Shown: in pieces, positions 8,325 to 15,853 of the stretch
How positions within the stretch are numbered: the stretch's first letter is position 1
Layout of the letters: each line of letters begins with the position of its first letter
NCBI GenBank assembly: GCA_029580855.1
Contig: JAKPQH010000207.1
Location: forward strand, 1 to 33,682
Reading direction: 5' to 3'
Origin: a bacterium
GTDB taxonomy: Bacteria; Methylomirabilota; Methylomirabilia; Methylomirabilales; 2-02-FULL-66-22
Length of the DNA stretch: 33,682 nucleotides
Program-made: the position numbers and the translations under genes
The notes under the pieces: model-generated
Seen by the model: only the letters and a program-made list of their open reading frames with translations
Databases searched by the model: none
Told to the model about the DNA's origin: nothing

Positions 8325-9137
8325 ATGCGCCCGAAGCCGCTCGTCACGCTTCTCACGGATTTCGGCACACGCGATCCCTTCGTGGGGATCATGAAGGGCG
8401 TGATCCTGGGCATCTGCCCGGACGCATCGCTGGTCGATCTCTGTCACGAGATCCCGCCGCAGGACGTCCGCGGCGCCGGTTTCGTGCTGCAGACCGCCGT
8501 GCCGGTGTTCCCCGCCGGCACGATTCATGTGGCCGTGGTGGATCCGGGGGTCGGGGGCCCGCGGCGGCCGATCCTGGCCGAGATCGACGGCCGGGTGTTC
8601 GTGGCGCCGGACAACGGGCTGCTGAGTCATCTCTTGGCATCCGCGGAGCGGAGACGGGTTCGACACCTGGTTGCGCAGGAGTACTGGCGCCATCCGGTGA
8701 GCGCGTCGTTTCACGGGCGGGACATCTTCGCGCCGGTGGCCGGTCATCTGGCTGCGGGGGTGGAGCCGGCCCGCTTGGGACCCGAGATCGGCGATGCGAC
8801 GTGTCTGGAGATCCCGCGCCCCGCGGTGGAGACCGCGGGACGGATACGTGGAACGGTCATGTGGGTGGACCGCTTTGGCAACTGCATCACCAACATCGCG
8901 CGCCGCGAACTCGAGGCGGTGGCGGGCGCGGGAAGCGGCCGGGTCCGGGTGCACGCGGCCGGGCGGCCGCTCGGGTCGCTGGTTGGCTGCTTCGAAGACG
9001 TGCCGCCCGGTGAAACGGGCGCCATCGTCGGCAGCGCGGGGTACGTGGAACTCTTCTGTAACCGAGGGGATCTCGCCCGCCGGAAGGGCCTCGCGCCCGG
9101 CGACCATATCCTCTTGGAAGCGGTCGGCGGGCGCTGA
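8325..9137 (+). CDS. S-adenosyl-L-methionine hydrolase (adenosine-forming), SAM hydroxide adenosyltransferase (DUF62) family
   Basis: 270-residue cytoplasmic enzyme of the fluorinase/chlorinase-like fold that hydrolyses SAM to adenosine and methionine using water. The N-terminal LLTDFGTRDPFVGIMKG with the invariant Asp, the HEIPPQDVRGAGFVL segment, VAVVDPGVGGPRRP, FVAPDNGLL and HGRDIFAPVA are all signature motifs. The C-terminal beta-barrel domain has WVDRFGNCITNI and GYVELFCNRGDLA. DPGVGGPRRP is the pattern of the hydroxide (not halide) branch. The start at 8325 follows GAGGAGGG closely. It may help recycle SAM or adjust its level; the physiological role in bacteria is not settled. The DUF1844 gene follows after 30 bases. 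Confidence 0.92.
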   Translation: MRPKPLVTLLTDFGTRDPFVGIMKGVILGICPDASLVDLCHEIPPQDVRGAGFVLQTAVPVFPAGTIHVAVVDPGVGGPRRPILAEIDGRVFVAPDNGLLSHLLASAERRRVRHLVAQEYWRHPVSASFHGRDIFAPVAGHLAAGVEPARLGPEIGDATCLEIPRPAVETAGRIRGTVMWVDRFGNCITNIARRELEAVAGAGSGRVRVHAAGRPLGSLVGCFEDVPPGETGAIVGSAGYVELFCNRGDLARRKGLAPGDHILLEAVGGR

Positions 9138-9167
9138 ATTTCGAGACCACCGGAAAGGGGCGGCAGC

Positions 9168-9452
9168 ATGGACGGCGCGGGAGAGCCGGGCGGCGGATCG
9201 TCGACCCGGATGGGCTTCGAGGGGTTGGTCGTGCTCTTCGGGACCACGGGGCTCGTGCACCTTGGGGCCGCGCCCGACCCGGCCAGCGGCGAGCGCCGGG
9301 TCGATCTGGAGCAGGCCAAGCAGACCATCGATGTGCTGGAGCTGCTCAAGGAGAAGACGGCGGGCAACCTCACCGCGGCCGAGGCCGAGGTCCTGGACCG
9401 AGTCCTCTTCGATCTACGCTGGCGCTACGTGGACGCGGCCAAGCAGCGCTGA
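9168..9452 (+). CDS. DUF1844 domain protein
   Basis: 94 residues. It matches the small DUF1844 family: FEGLVVLFGTTGLVHLGA, an acidic turn, then DLEQAKQTIDVLELLKEKTAGNLTAAE split over two helices and a final LRWRYVDA. The function is unknown. It has no membrane segment. GAAAGGGGCGG upstream of the ATG provides a ribosome-binding site. It sits between the SAM hydrolase and htrA genes and is probably cotranscribed with the former. Some family members are found near heat-shock and protease genes, which fits the neighbour here (context only). Confidence 0.78.
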   Translation: MDGAGEPGGGSSTRMGFEGLVVLFGTTGLVHLGAAPDPASGERRVDLEQAKQTIDVLELLKEKTAGNLTAAEAEVLDRVLFDLRWRYVDAAKQR

Positions 9453-9480
9453 GCGCCGCGGGTCGGAGCGCGGGGCCGGT

Positions 9481-9509
9481 TTGACACCACCGGGGGTCTG
9501 TGCTAGAAA
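9481..9509 (+). promoter_or_regulatory. strong sigma-70-like promoter of htrA
   Basis: TTGACA (9481-9486), 17-base spacer, TAGAAA (9504-9509), with an extended -10 TG at 9501-9502. The predicted start near 9516 gives a 40-base leader before the GTG at 9556. A housekeeping-type promoter rather than an RpoE-type one. Confidence 0.65.
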
Positions 9510-9555
9510 ACCTTCGCGCGATGCAGCCCCGCGTCGCGATTCTGGAGGGTGGACC

Positions 9556-11010
9556 GTGACACACTATGCGCGCAGTACTCCGTGTCTCTGGTTGCTGGCG
9601 GCGGTCCTGCTCGCGGGTCCTATGGTCGTGGCACCGCCGGCGTGGGCGCAGGACGCGCGGGGCGCGCTGCAGGCCCTGCAGGACGCGTTTGTGCAGGTGG
9701 CCCAGGCGGTCAAGCCCGCCGTCGTCAACATCGCCACGACGCAAAAGCCGCGGCCCGCGGAACGGCGCCGCGGGCAGGTGCCCCCGTCCCTGCAGGGGCC
9801 GTTTCGCGAGTTCTTTGGGGACGAGTTCCTCGAACGGTTCTTCGGGGAGCAGCCCCAGCGCGAACGACACAGCCTCGGTTCGGGTGTCATCGTCGACAAG
9901 CGCGGCTACATTCTCACGAACAATCACGTCATCGAGCGGGCGGACGAGATCGAGGTCCGGTTGTCGGACAAGCGCAAATTCAAGGCGACGGTGGTGGGAA
10001 AGGATCCCAAGACGGACCTGGCGGTCATCAAAGTGGACGCCGCGGAGAATCTGCCGGTGGCCAAGCTGGGTGATTCGGGCAAAATCCGGATCGCGGAATG
10101 GGTGATGGCCATCGGCAACCCGTTCGGGCTGGACCAGACCGTGACGGTAGGGGTGGTCAGCGCCATCGGGCGCTCCGATGTCGGCATCACCACCTACGAG
10201 GATTTCATACAGACCGACGCCTCCATCAACCCCGGCAACTCCGGCGGCCCCCTGGTGAATATGTCCGGCGAGGTGATCGGCGTCAACACGGCCATCGTCG
10301 CCACGGGCCAGGGCATCGGCTTTGCGATTCCCATCAACATGGCCCGCGAGGTCACGGATCGCCTGATCGCGCAGGGTCGCGTGGTGCGCGGCTGGCTCGG
10401 CATCGGTATCCAGGAATTGACGGAGGAGCTGGCGGCGCAGTTCGGCGTAAAGCCGGAGGACGGGGTGCTGGTCGGGAACGTCATGAAGGACAGTCCGGCG
10501 GAGAAGGGCGGACTCAAGACCGGGGACATCGTTCAGGAATTCAACGGCACGAAAATCACCGGGGTGCGCCAGCTGCAGCGCGAGGTGGCCCAGGCCTCCG
10601 TCAACGCGCCAGCGACGATCACGGTGTTGCGGGAGAAGCAGCCGTTGACCCTGACCGTGGTGCTCGGCGAGCAGCCTGCGGAGACGGCCGCCGCCGCACC
10701 CGAGGCGCCCGCCGAGACGGTGGAGCGCTTCGGCTTCAGCGTCCAGGACCTCACACCGGAGCTGCGGGAACAGTTGAAAGTCCCGGCCGGCGGCGGAGTG
10801 GTGGTGTCCGGCGTGGAGGACGAGGGACCCGCGGCGAAGGCGGGCCTGCGGGTGGGGGACGTGATCGCGGAAGTCAACCGCGAGCGGGTACGCAGCACGG
10901 CGGAACTCACCCGGCGGCTGGGCCAGATGCGCCGGGGAAGCAACCTTTTGCTGCTCGTCCAGCGGGAGGGCAGTTCGCGCTTCGTCGTGGTGAGCCCGAA
11001 GCAACCCTGA
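9556..11010 (+). CDS. htrA: Do/DegP-like periplasmic serine protease (HtrA family)
   Basis: 484-residue exported protease and chaperone that degrades misfolded envelope proteins. A signal peptide with a long hydrophobic core (residues 11-31, ending PPAWA-QD) is followed by a regulatory LA loop rich in Phe/Arg. The trypsin-like domain carries the triad His124 (TNNHV), Asp154 (KTDLAV) and Ser229 (NPGNSGGPL). Two PDZ domains follow, about 277-375 and 395-484, as in DegP/DegQ/MucD. The GTG start at 9556 is chosen because GGAGGGTGG lies upstream and it gives a normal signal peptide. Its own promoter is present. The downstream sigma factor and HD-GYP regulator are close enough (32 and 28 bases) to share the transcript. 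Confidence 0.95.
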   Translation: MTHYARSTPCLWLLAAVLLAGPMVVAPPAWAQDARGALQALQDAFVQVAQAVKPAVVNIATTQKPRPAERRRGQVPPSLQGPFREFFGDEFLERFFGEQPQRERHSLGSGVIVDKRGYILTNNHVIERADEIEVRLSDKRKFKATVVGKDPKTDLAVIKVDAAENLPVAKLGDSGKIRIAEWVMAIGNPFGLDQTVTVGVVSAIGRSDVGITTYEDFIQTDASINPGNSGGPLVNMSGEVIGVNTAIVATGQGIGFAIPINMAREVTDRLIAQGRVVRGWLGIGIQELTEELAAQFGVKPEDGVLVGNVMKDSPAEKGGLKTGDIVQEFNGTKITGVRQLQREVAQASVNAPATITVLREKQPLTLTVVLGEQPAETAAAAPEAPAETVERFGFSVQDLTPELREQLKVPAGGGVVVSGVEDEGPAAKAGLRVGDVIAEVNRERVRSTAELTRRLGQMRRGSNLLLLVQREGSSRFVVVSPKQP

Positions 11011-11042
11011 GCGGGCCGCCCCCGGACCTGCGAGGATCGGCC

Positions 11043-11900
11043 GTGCCGCGACGCACTCCGTCGTTTTACGAGGGGATCGGAGACGACACGCTTGCGGCGT
11101 ACCTGCGCCGCATCGTGCGGATCCCCCTGCTCAGCAAAGAGGACGAGTTGGCGCTGGGCCGCCAGATCCAGGACGGGGACGAGCGGGCGTTTCGCAAGCT
11201 GGTGGAGGCGAACCTCCGGTTCGTGGTCAAGGTGGCGGCGCGCTACCGGGGCTGCGGGGTGTCGCTCCCGGACCTGATCAACGAAGGCAACCTGGGTCTG
11301 CTCGAAGCGGCACGCCGCTACAGCCCCGACCGCGGGGTGAAGTTCATCACGTACGCGGTGTGGTGGATCCGTCAAGCGATCATGCAGGCGCTCGCCGCGG
11401 GCGGCGGGGCGGTGCGGTTGCCGATTCGGAAGGCGCGTCTGGCCTCCAAGATCCGCGAGGTGCGCTCGGAGATGGAGCAGGCGCAGCAGGAGACGCCCAC
11501 CAACGCCTCGGTGGAGGAGGCGTTGAACCTCCACCCCGGCGAGATGGAGGAAATTCTGGGCGGTCTGGGGGCCCCGGGGACGCTCACCACGGACGGCGAG
11601 GCCGGCGAGGTGCTCGGGCTGGCGCTGTCGGAGGCCAGCACCATCCCGGCGGCGGACCAGGACCTGATCCGCCGCGCCTTTCGCGAAGAGGTGCAGCGCA
11701 TGCTGGAGCGTCTCCCGCCCCGGGAGCGACGGGTGATCGAATTGCGTTTCGGCCTCGGCGCCGAGGAGCCGCAGACGCTGGAAGAGGTGGGGCGTCGCCT
11801 GAAACTGTCCCGCGAGCGGGTGCGGCAGATCGAGGAGCGGTCCAAGCGCAAGCTGCGCCTCATGGCGCGCACGCGGCACCTCAAGGAGTTCCTGAACTGA
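11043..11900 (+). CDS. RpoD/RpoS-like sigma-70 family factor, short form (group 2)
   Basis: 285-residue RNA polymerase sigma factor. It has region 1.2 (DTLAAYLRRIVRIPLLSKED), region 2 with ANLRFVVKVAARYRG, DLINEGNLGLLEAARRYSP and FITYAVWWIRQAIMQ, region 3 with RLPIRKARLASKI, and region 4 with LPPRERRVIELRFGL and the helix-turn-helix TLEEVGRRLKLSRERVRQIEER. Region 1.1 and the non-conserved insert of the primary factor are absent, so this is most likely an alternative, RpoS-like or stationary-phase factor rather than the essential RpoD. The GTG start at 11043 gives the normal N-terminus. It follows htrA and precedes an HD-GYP regulator, suggesting an envelope or stress regulon (inference). Confidence 0.9.
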   Translation: MPRRTPSFYEGIGDDTLAAYLRRIVRIPLLSKEDELALGRQIQDGDERAFRKLVEANLRFVVKVAARYRGCGVSLPDLINEGNLGLLEAARRYSPDRGVKFITYAVWWIRQAIMQALAAGGGAVRLPIRKARLASKIREVRSEMEQAQQETPTNASVEEALNLHPGEMEEILGGLGAPGTLTTDGEAGEVLGLALSEASTIPAADQDLIRRAFREEVQRMLERLPPRERRVIELRFGLGAEEPQTLEEVGRRLKLSRERVRQIEERSKRKLRLMARTRHLKEFLN

Positions 11901-11928
11901 GCGGCGAGGCGACGAGGACCCCGACGCG

Positions 11929-12915
11929 ATGACTGAACTTGCCAAAGGCCAGCCGTTCCGCCTCCTGGTTGTGGACGACATGGAGGCCATGCGCATGGCA
12001 CTCGTGCAGTGCCTGCATCTCAGCGGCTATGAGGTCGTGTCGGCGGCATCCGGCGGCGAGGCCTTGGAGCTGCTGCGGACCCAGCGGTTTGACCTGTTGT
12101 TGACCGACCAGGCGATGCCGGGGCTGTCGGGTCTCGAGCTCACGGATGCCGTTTCGCGGATGCACCCCCACATGCCCGTCGTGCTCTTGACCGGGCACAC
12201 CGACGTGGAGCTGGCCAGAGATTCCCTCCAGCGGGGGGCCGCCGACTTTGTCACCAAGCCGGTGAACATCCGGGAGCTCCCCATCCTGGTCGAGCGCAAT
12301 CTGACCCGCCGCCGGCTGGAGGTGGCGCGCCTTCAGGAGCGGGAAGCGCAGGTGCTGTTTGCGGCGATCAAGGCGTTGGCCTCGGCCGTCGATGCCAAGG
12401 ATCCCTACACCGCCCGCCACTCGCGCGTGGTGACGCGCTTGGCGCTCCTGCTCGCGGACGCGATCCAGCTGTCCAGCGAGGAGCGCTACGTGCTGGAGCT
12501 CTCCGCGTGGATGCACGACGTGGGGAAGATCGGTGTGCCCGACTCGATCCTCACCAAGCCCGGTTCCTTGACCAAAGAGGAGTTCGGCGTGATGATGGCC
12601 CACCCGGTCAAGGGCGGCGAGATCGTGGGCGAGATCGAGGAGCTGGGACGGGTCGCGGATGCGATCCGTCACCACCACGAGCGGGTGGACGGCAACGGTT
12701 ATCCCGACGGGCTGCGGGGGGAGGCGATCCCGCTGGCTTCGCGGATCATCCTGATCGCCGATGCGTTCGAGGCCATGACGGCGGACCGGAGCTATCGCCG
12801 CGGTTTGGACCGCAAAGCTGCCCTGCGGGAATTGCAGGAGCACGCCGGGGCGCAGTTCGACGCGGACCTTGTCGACGTGTTCGTGGGGGTGGTGCAGGAC
12901 CGTTCCGAGCTCTGA
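11929..12915 (+). CDS. response regulator with HD-GYP output domain (predicted c-di-GMP phosphodiesterase)
   Basis: 328 residues. A receiver domain (10-125) has the acidic pair D16-D17, phospho-acceptor D60 (LLLTDQAMPG), T88 and the conserved Lys in TKPV. A helical linker follows. The HD-GYP domain (about 145-320) shows H196-D197 (HDVGKIG), HPVKGGE, HHHERVDGNGYPDGL and ADAFEAMTADRSYR, so all metal-binding and GYP residues are present. Such proteins hydrolyse c-di-GMP to GMP or pGpG when phosphorylated. The partner histidine kinase is not in the window. It is 28 bases behind the sigma factor gene and likely in the same operon. Confidence 0.93.
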   Translation: MTELAKGQPFRLLVVDDMEAMRMALVQCLHLSGYEVVSAASGGEALELLRTQRFDLLLTDQAMPGLSGLELTDAVSRMHPHMPVVLLTGHTDVELARDSLQRGAADFVTKPVNIRELPILVERNLTRRRLEVARLQEREAQVLFAAIKALASAVDAKDPYTARHSRVVTRLALLLADAIQLSSEERYVLELSAWMHDVGKIGVPDSILTKPGSLTKEEFGVMMAHPVKGGEIVGEIEELGRVADAIRHHHERVDGNGYPDGLRGEAIPLASRIILIADAFEAMTADRSYRRGLDRKAALRELQEHAGAQFDADLVDVFVGVVQDRSEL

Positions 12916-13154
12916 GACGCGCCGCGGTTCGGCGGGCGTCGGGTGTCCGTCCCGGGGCGTGCGGGGGCTGCATGACCCTCGTGGGTCCGTGTGCGATCGG
13001 CGCGCCCCGCGTCGCCGGCCCGCCTGCGTCGGGACGTCGCAACCGGCGCCCAGCCGAGACGGGGTGTGGCCGGCGCTGCCGCCCGATCCCCCGGGACGGT
13101 GGCCGGGAAGATCCTGACGGCCGAGCTCCGCGCCGCGCCGAGACGGGAGCCCCC
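12916..13154. other. gene-free gap
   Basis: 239 bases between the HD-GYP gene and pcm. The sequence is very GC-rich. No convincing ORF, promoter hexamer pair or terminator with a T run is visible. Confidence 0.5.
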
Positions 13155-13895
13155 ATGACTCCGGACGGTCGCACGACGCCGCTCATCCCGCGCCGCCTTT
13201 GGCGCGCCGCTCTGGTCGTCTGCCTGCTATGGTTCGCACCGCTCGCCGCCGCCGACGAGGCGGCCTTCGAGCGGGCCCGCCAGCAGATGGTCGAGCGGCA
13301 GCTCAAGGCCCGGGACATCACCGATGCCGCGACGCTGCGCGCCATGGCGAGAGTGCCGCGGCATCGTTTCGTCAGCGCCGCGCTGGCGACGCACGCCTAT
13401 GCCGACCGCGCGCTCCCCATCGACGAGGGGCAGACGATCTCCCAGCCCTACATCGTCGCGCTGATGACCCAACTGCTGGAGCTCGGCGGTTCCGAAAAAG
13501 TCCTGGAGGTGGGGACGGGCTCCGGATACCAGGCCGCCGTGCTCGCCGAGCTGGTGGCGCGCGTGTACACCATCGAGATCCTCCCCGGCCTGGCCGCGAG
13601 CGCGGCGGCGCGGTTGCGGGCGCTGGGCTATTCGGGGGTGGCGGTGAGGACGGGGGACGGGTACCGCGGCTGGCCGGAGGCAGCCCCGTTCGACGCCATC
13701 GTGGTCACGGCGGGGGCGACCCACATCCCCGAACCCCTGGCGGCGCAGCTCGCGGAAGGAGGGCGGCTGGTCATTCCGGTCGGGGAATCCGCCGGCGCGC
13801 AGGAGTTGATCCAGGCGCGGAAGAAGGGCGGCCGGCTGGTCACGCGCGTGGTCATTCCGGTGCGGTTCGTGCCGCTGCTGGAGCCGCGGCGCTGA
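13155..13895 (+). CDS. pcm: protein-L-isoaspartate O-methyltransferase with predicted signal peptide
   Basis: 246-residue SAM-dependent methyltransferase that starts repair of isoaspartyl residues in damaged proteins. The core is complete: AYADRALPIDEGQTISQP (residues about 81-98), SAM-binding VLEVGTGSGYQ (117-126), VYTIEI, and a C-terminal GGRLVIPVGE. The unusual part is the first 34 residues: a basic segment, a hydrophobic core AALVVCLLWFAPLAAA and a likely cleavage after Ala, suggesting export or membrane anchoring, whereas classical Pcm is cytosolic. An alternative internal start at Met45 or Met64 would give a cytosolic form but would remove family sequence. The ATG at 13155 has GACGGGAG upstream. 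The YhaM-like gene follows after 21 bases. Confidence 0.88.
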   Translation: MTPDGRTTPLIPRRLWRAALVVCLLWFAPLAAADEAAFERARQQMVERQLKARDITDAATLRAMARVPRHRFVSAALATHAYADRALPIDEGQTISQPYIVALMTQLLELGGSEKVLEVGTGSGYQAAVLAELVARVYTIEILPGLAASAAARLRALGYSGVAVRTGDGYRGWPEAAPFDAIVVTAGATHIPEPLAAQLAEGGRLVIPVGESAGAQELIQARKKGGRLVTRVVIPVRFVPLLEPRR

Positions 13896-13916
13896 GCCGG
13901 TGCAAGGGGGAGGCCG

Positions 13917-14921
13917 ATGGTCAAGGTCTTCGTGGCCGATCTCGTGGAGGGGCAACCCGTCACCTCGTACTTTTTGGCCAGACAGCTCCAGGTGCGGCAG
14001 CGACGGAGCGGGGAGCCGTATCTGACGCTGGTTCTCGCCGACCGGACGGGGGAGTTGCCCGCCGTGATGTGGGGGGGCGTGGACGACTCGGTGCGGAGCC
14101 TTTCGGACGGCGACGTCGTCAAGGTGCAGGCGGTCCTGGGGTCGTACCACGGGGAACCGCAGCTGACGGTGACCAGGGCGCGCAAAGCCGGCCCGGAAGA
14201 GGTCTCGCCGGAGGATTACCTGCCGCGCACGGACGGCGACCCCGCCGCGCTGCTGGCGGCCCTGGACGGGACGGTGGAGGCCATCGGCGAGCCGCACCTC
14301 CGGCGGTTGCTGCGCGAGATCTTCGCCGAGCCGACGACGCGCGCCGCGGTCAGCGCGGCCCCGGCGGCCAAGGCGATTCACCATGCGGCGCTGGGCGGGC
14401 TGCTGGAGCACACGGTCTCCGTGGTCGGCCTCTGCCGCCTGCTGGCGGAGTATTATCCGGCGGTGAACCGGGATCTTCTCCTGGCGGCGGCTATCCTGCA
14501 CGATGTGGGCAAGATCAAGGAGCTGCGGTGGGATCGGGTCTTCGACTATACCGACTCCGGGCGCCTGTTGGGGCACATCACGCTGGGTGCGCTCATGGTC
14601 GAGGAACGGATCCGGGCCATCCCGGACTTTCCGGCGGCGCTGGCCGACAGTCTCCTCCATTGCATCCTGAGTCACCACGGCGAGCTGGAGTGGGGATCGC
14701 CCAAACGCCCCAAGACCCTGGAGGCGCTCGTCCTGCATTACGCGGAGAATCTCGACGGCAAGGTTAACTCGTTTCTGAGCTTCGCCAAGCGCTATCCCGA
14801 TCCGCAACACCCGGGTTGGACGCAGTTCAACAAGTCCATGGACCGATACCTGTACGTCGGCCGGCCTGCGAGCCAGGGCGAGGCCGCCGGCGAGCGGGCA
14901 CCTTCGGACGGGGGCGCGTGA
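13917..14921 (+). CDS. YhaM-like 3'-5' exoribonuclease (OB-fold plus HD domain)
   Basis: 334 residues. The N-terminal OB-fold (about 1-90) contains YFLARQLQVRQRRSGEPYL and GELPAVMW. The HD phosphohydrolase domain (about 150-300) carries H165 (LLEHTVSV), H195-D196 (AAILHDVGKI), GHITLG and a HCILSHHGELEWG segment, which together supply the metal ligands of the YhaM/CBF1 family. Bacterial members trim RNA or single-stranded DNA from the 3' end with Mn2+. The last 25 residues are low-complexity. AAGGGGGAGG precedes the ATG at 13917. The gene is linked tightly to pcm and to the rhomboid gene 36 bases downstream. Confidence 0.88.
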   Translation: MVKVFVADLVEGQPVTSYFLARQLQVRQRRSGEPYLTLVLADRTGELPAVMWGGVDDSVRSLSDGDVVKVQAVLGSYHGEPQLTVTRARKAGPEEVSPEDYLPRTDGDPAALLAALDGTVEAIGEPHLRRLLREIFAEPTTRAAVSAAPAAKAIHHAALGGLLEHTVSVVGLCRLLAEYYPAVNRDLLLAAAILHDVGKIKELRWDRVFDYTDSGRLLGHITLGALMVEERIRAIPDFPAALADSLLHCILSHHGELEWGSPKRPKTLEALVLHYAENLDGKVNSFLSFAKRYPDPQHPGWTQFNKSMDRYLYVGRPASQGEAAGERAPSDGGA

Positions 14922-14957
14922 CTCGGGTCTCCCGACCGCCGCGGATGACGCGACATC

Positions 14958-15659
14958 ATGATCCCGCTCAAAGACAACCTGCCCACACGTCACGTGCCGA
15001 TGGTGACGCTGGCGCTCATCGGCGTCAACGCCTACGCGTTCTTCAAGCTGTTCTGGCTGGGCTCGTACGCGGGACAGCGCTACATCATGTACTACGGACT
15101 CATCCCGTGCAGCGTGACGGGACACTGCCAGGTGACGGGACGCGCCTTTTCCCCGGAGGTCACGCTCCTCACCTCTATGTTCGTCCACGCAGGGTTTTTC
15201 CACCTCGCGGGCAACATGGTGTATCTGTGGATCTTCGGCAACAACGTCGAAGACGCCATGGGGAAGGTGCGGTTCGTCGTGTTTTATCTCGTGTGCGGGC
15301 TCGGGGCCGCCTGCACCCAAATCCTCGTGGGCCCGGATTCGCGCATCCCCATGGTGGGGGCCAGCGGCGCGGTGTCCGGCGTGTTGGGGGCGTACCTGCT
15401 GCTCTTCCCGCACGCGCGCGTGCTCACGCTGATTCCGATCTTCTTCTTTGTCCAGCTCGTGGAAATCCGCGCCGTCGTGGTGCTGGGGTTCTGGATCCTC
15501 ATCCAGCTCCTGAACGGATTCCTGACATTCAGCCACGACGGGGGTGGTGTGGCGTGGTTTGCGCATATCGGCGGGTTCGCCGCGGGTTGCATCCTCATCG
15601 GGTTCTTCAAGAGACGGACGGTGCCGTGGGGTTGGCGCCGATACGGCTCGTTCCGATGA
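14958..15659 (+). CDS. rhomboid-family intramembrane serine protease
   Basis: 233-residue inner-membrane protease with about six transmembrane segments. The dyad is visible as Ser136 in GASGAVSGVLGAYLLLFP and His203 in WFAHIGGFAAG. HAGFFHLAGNMVYLWIFGNN, which carries the conserved HxxxN type motif, precedes them. The early segment MIPLKDNLPTRHVPMVTLAL is typical of the GlpG-unrelated bacterial rhomboid branch that starts with IPLxDxxP. It cleaves membrane-spanning segments of unknown substrates. The start has CGCGACATC upstream, a weak ribosome-binding site, so coupling with the upstream gene is likely. Confidence 0.92.
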   Translation: MIPLKDNLPTRHVPMVTLALIGVNAYAFFKLFWLGSYAGQRYIMYYGLIPCSVTGHCQVTGRAFSPEVTLLTSMFVHAGFFHLAGNMVYLWIFGNNVEDAMGKVRFVVFYLVCGLGAACTQILVGPDSRIPMVGASGAVSGVLGAYLLLFPHARVLTLIPIFFFVQLVEIRAVVVLGFWILIQLLNGFLTFSHDGGGVAWFAHIGGFAAGCILIGFFKRRTVPWGWRRYGSFR

Positions 15660-15792
15660 TCCGCCTCGACGGGAATTCTTGAGTGGTCTCCGGGTGTTCC
15701 GATACGTCTCGGTAGACAGGTTGCGTTTATCTCCGATGATCGCCGAGTTCCCGTTCGGCCCCCTGACGCAGGATAGAAGACTCGTTCAATCC

Positions 15793-15819
15793 TTGACAGA
15801 CCGCGTTCTCATCTATAGA
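15793..15819 (+). promoter_or_regulatory. promoter of the threonine synthase gene
   Basis: TTGACA (15793-15798), 15-base spacer, TATAGA (15814-15819). Both hexamers are near consensus but the spacing is short. The predicted start near 15826 gives a leader of about 28 bases containing GAGGGGGG. No leader peptide or riboswitch is visible in so short a leader. Confidence 0.5.
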
Positions 15820-15853
15820 CTTCGTCGAATTGTCTGACGAGGGGGGTGTCTTG

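Noticed and set aside
13227..15566. Long minus-strand open frame (779 codons) across pcm, the YhaM-like gene and the rhomboid gene
   Set aside because: It crosses three well-supported genes on the opposite strand and has no recognisable sequence.
15700..15853. Riboswitch or leader-peptide attenuator before thrC
   Set aside because: The predicted leader is only about 28 bases, with no run of Thr or Ile codons and no terminator hairpin before the start.
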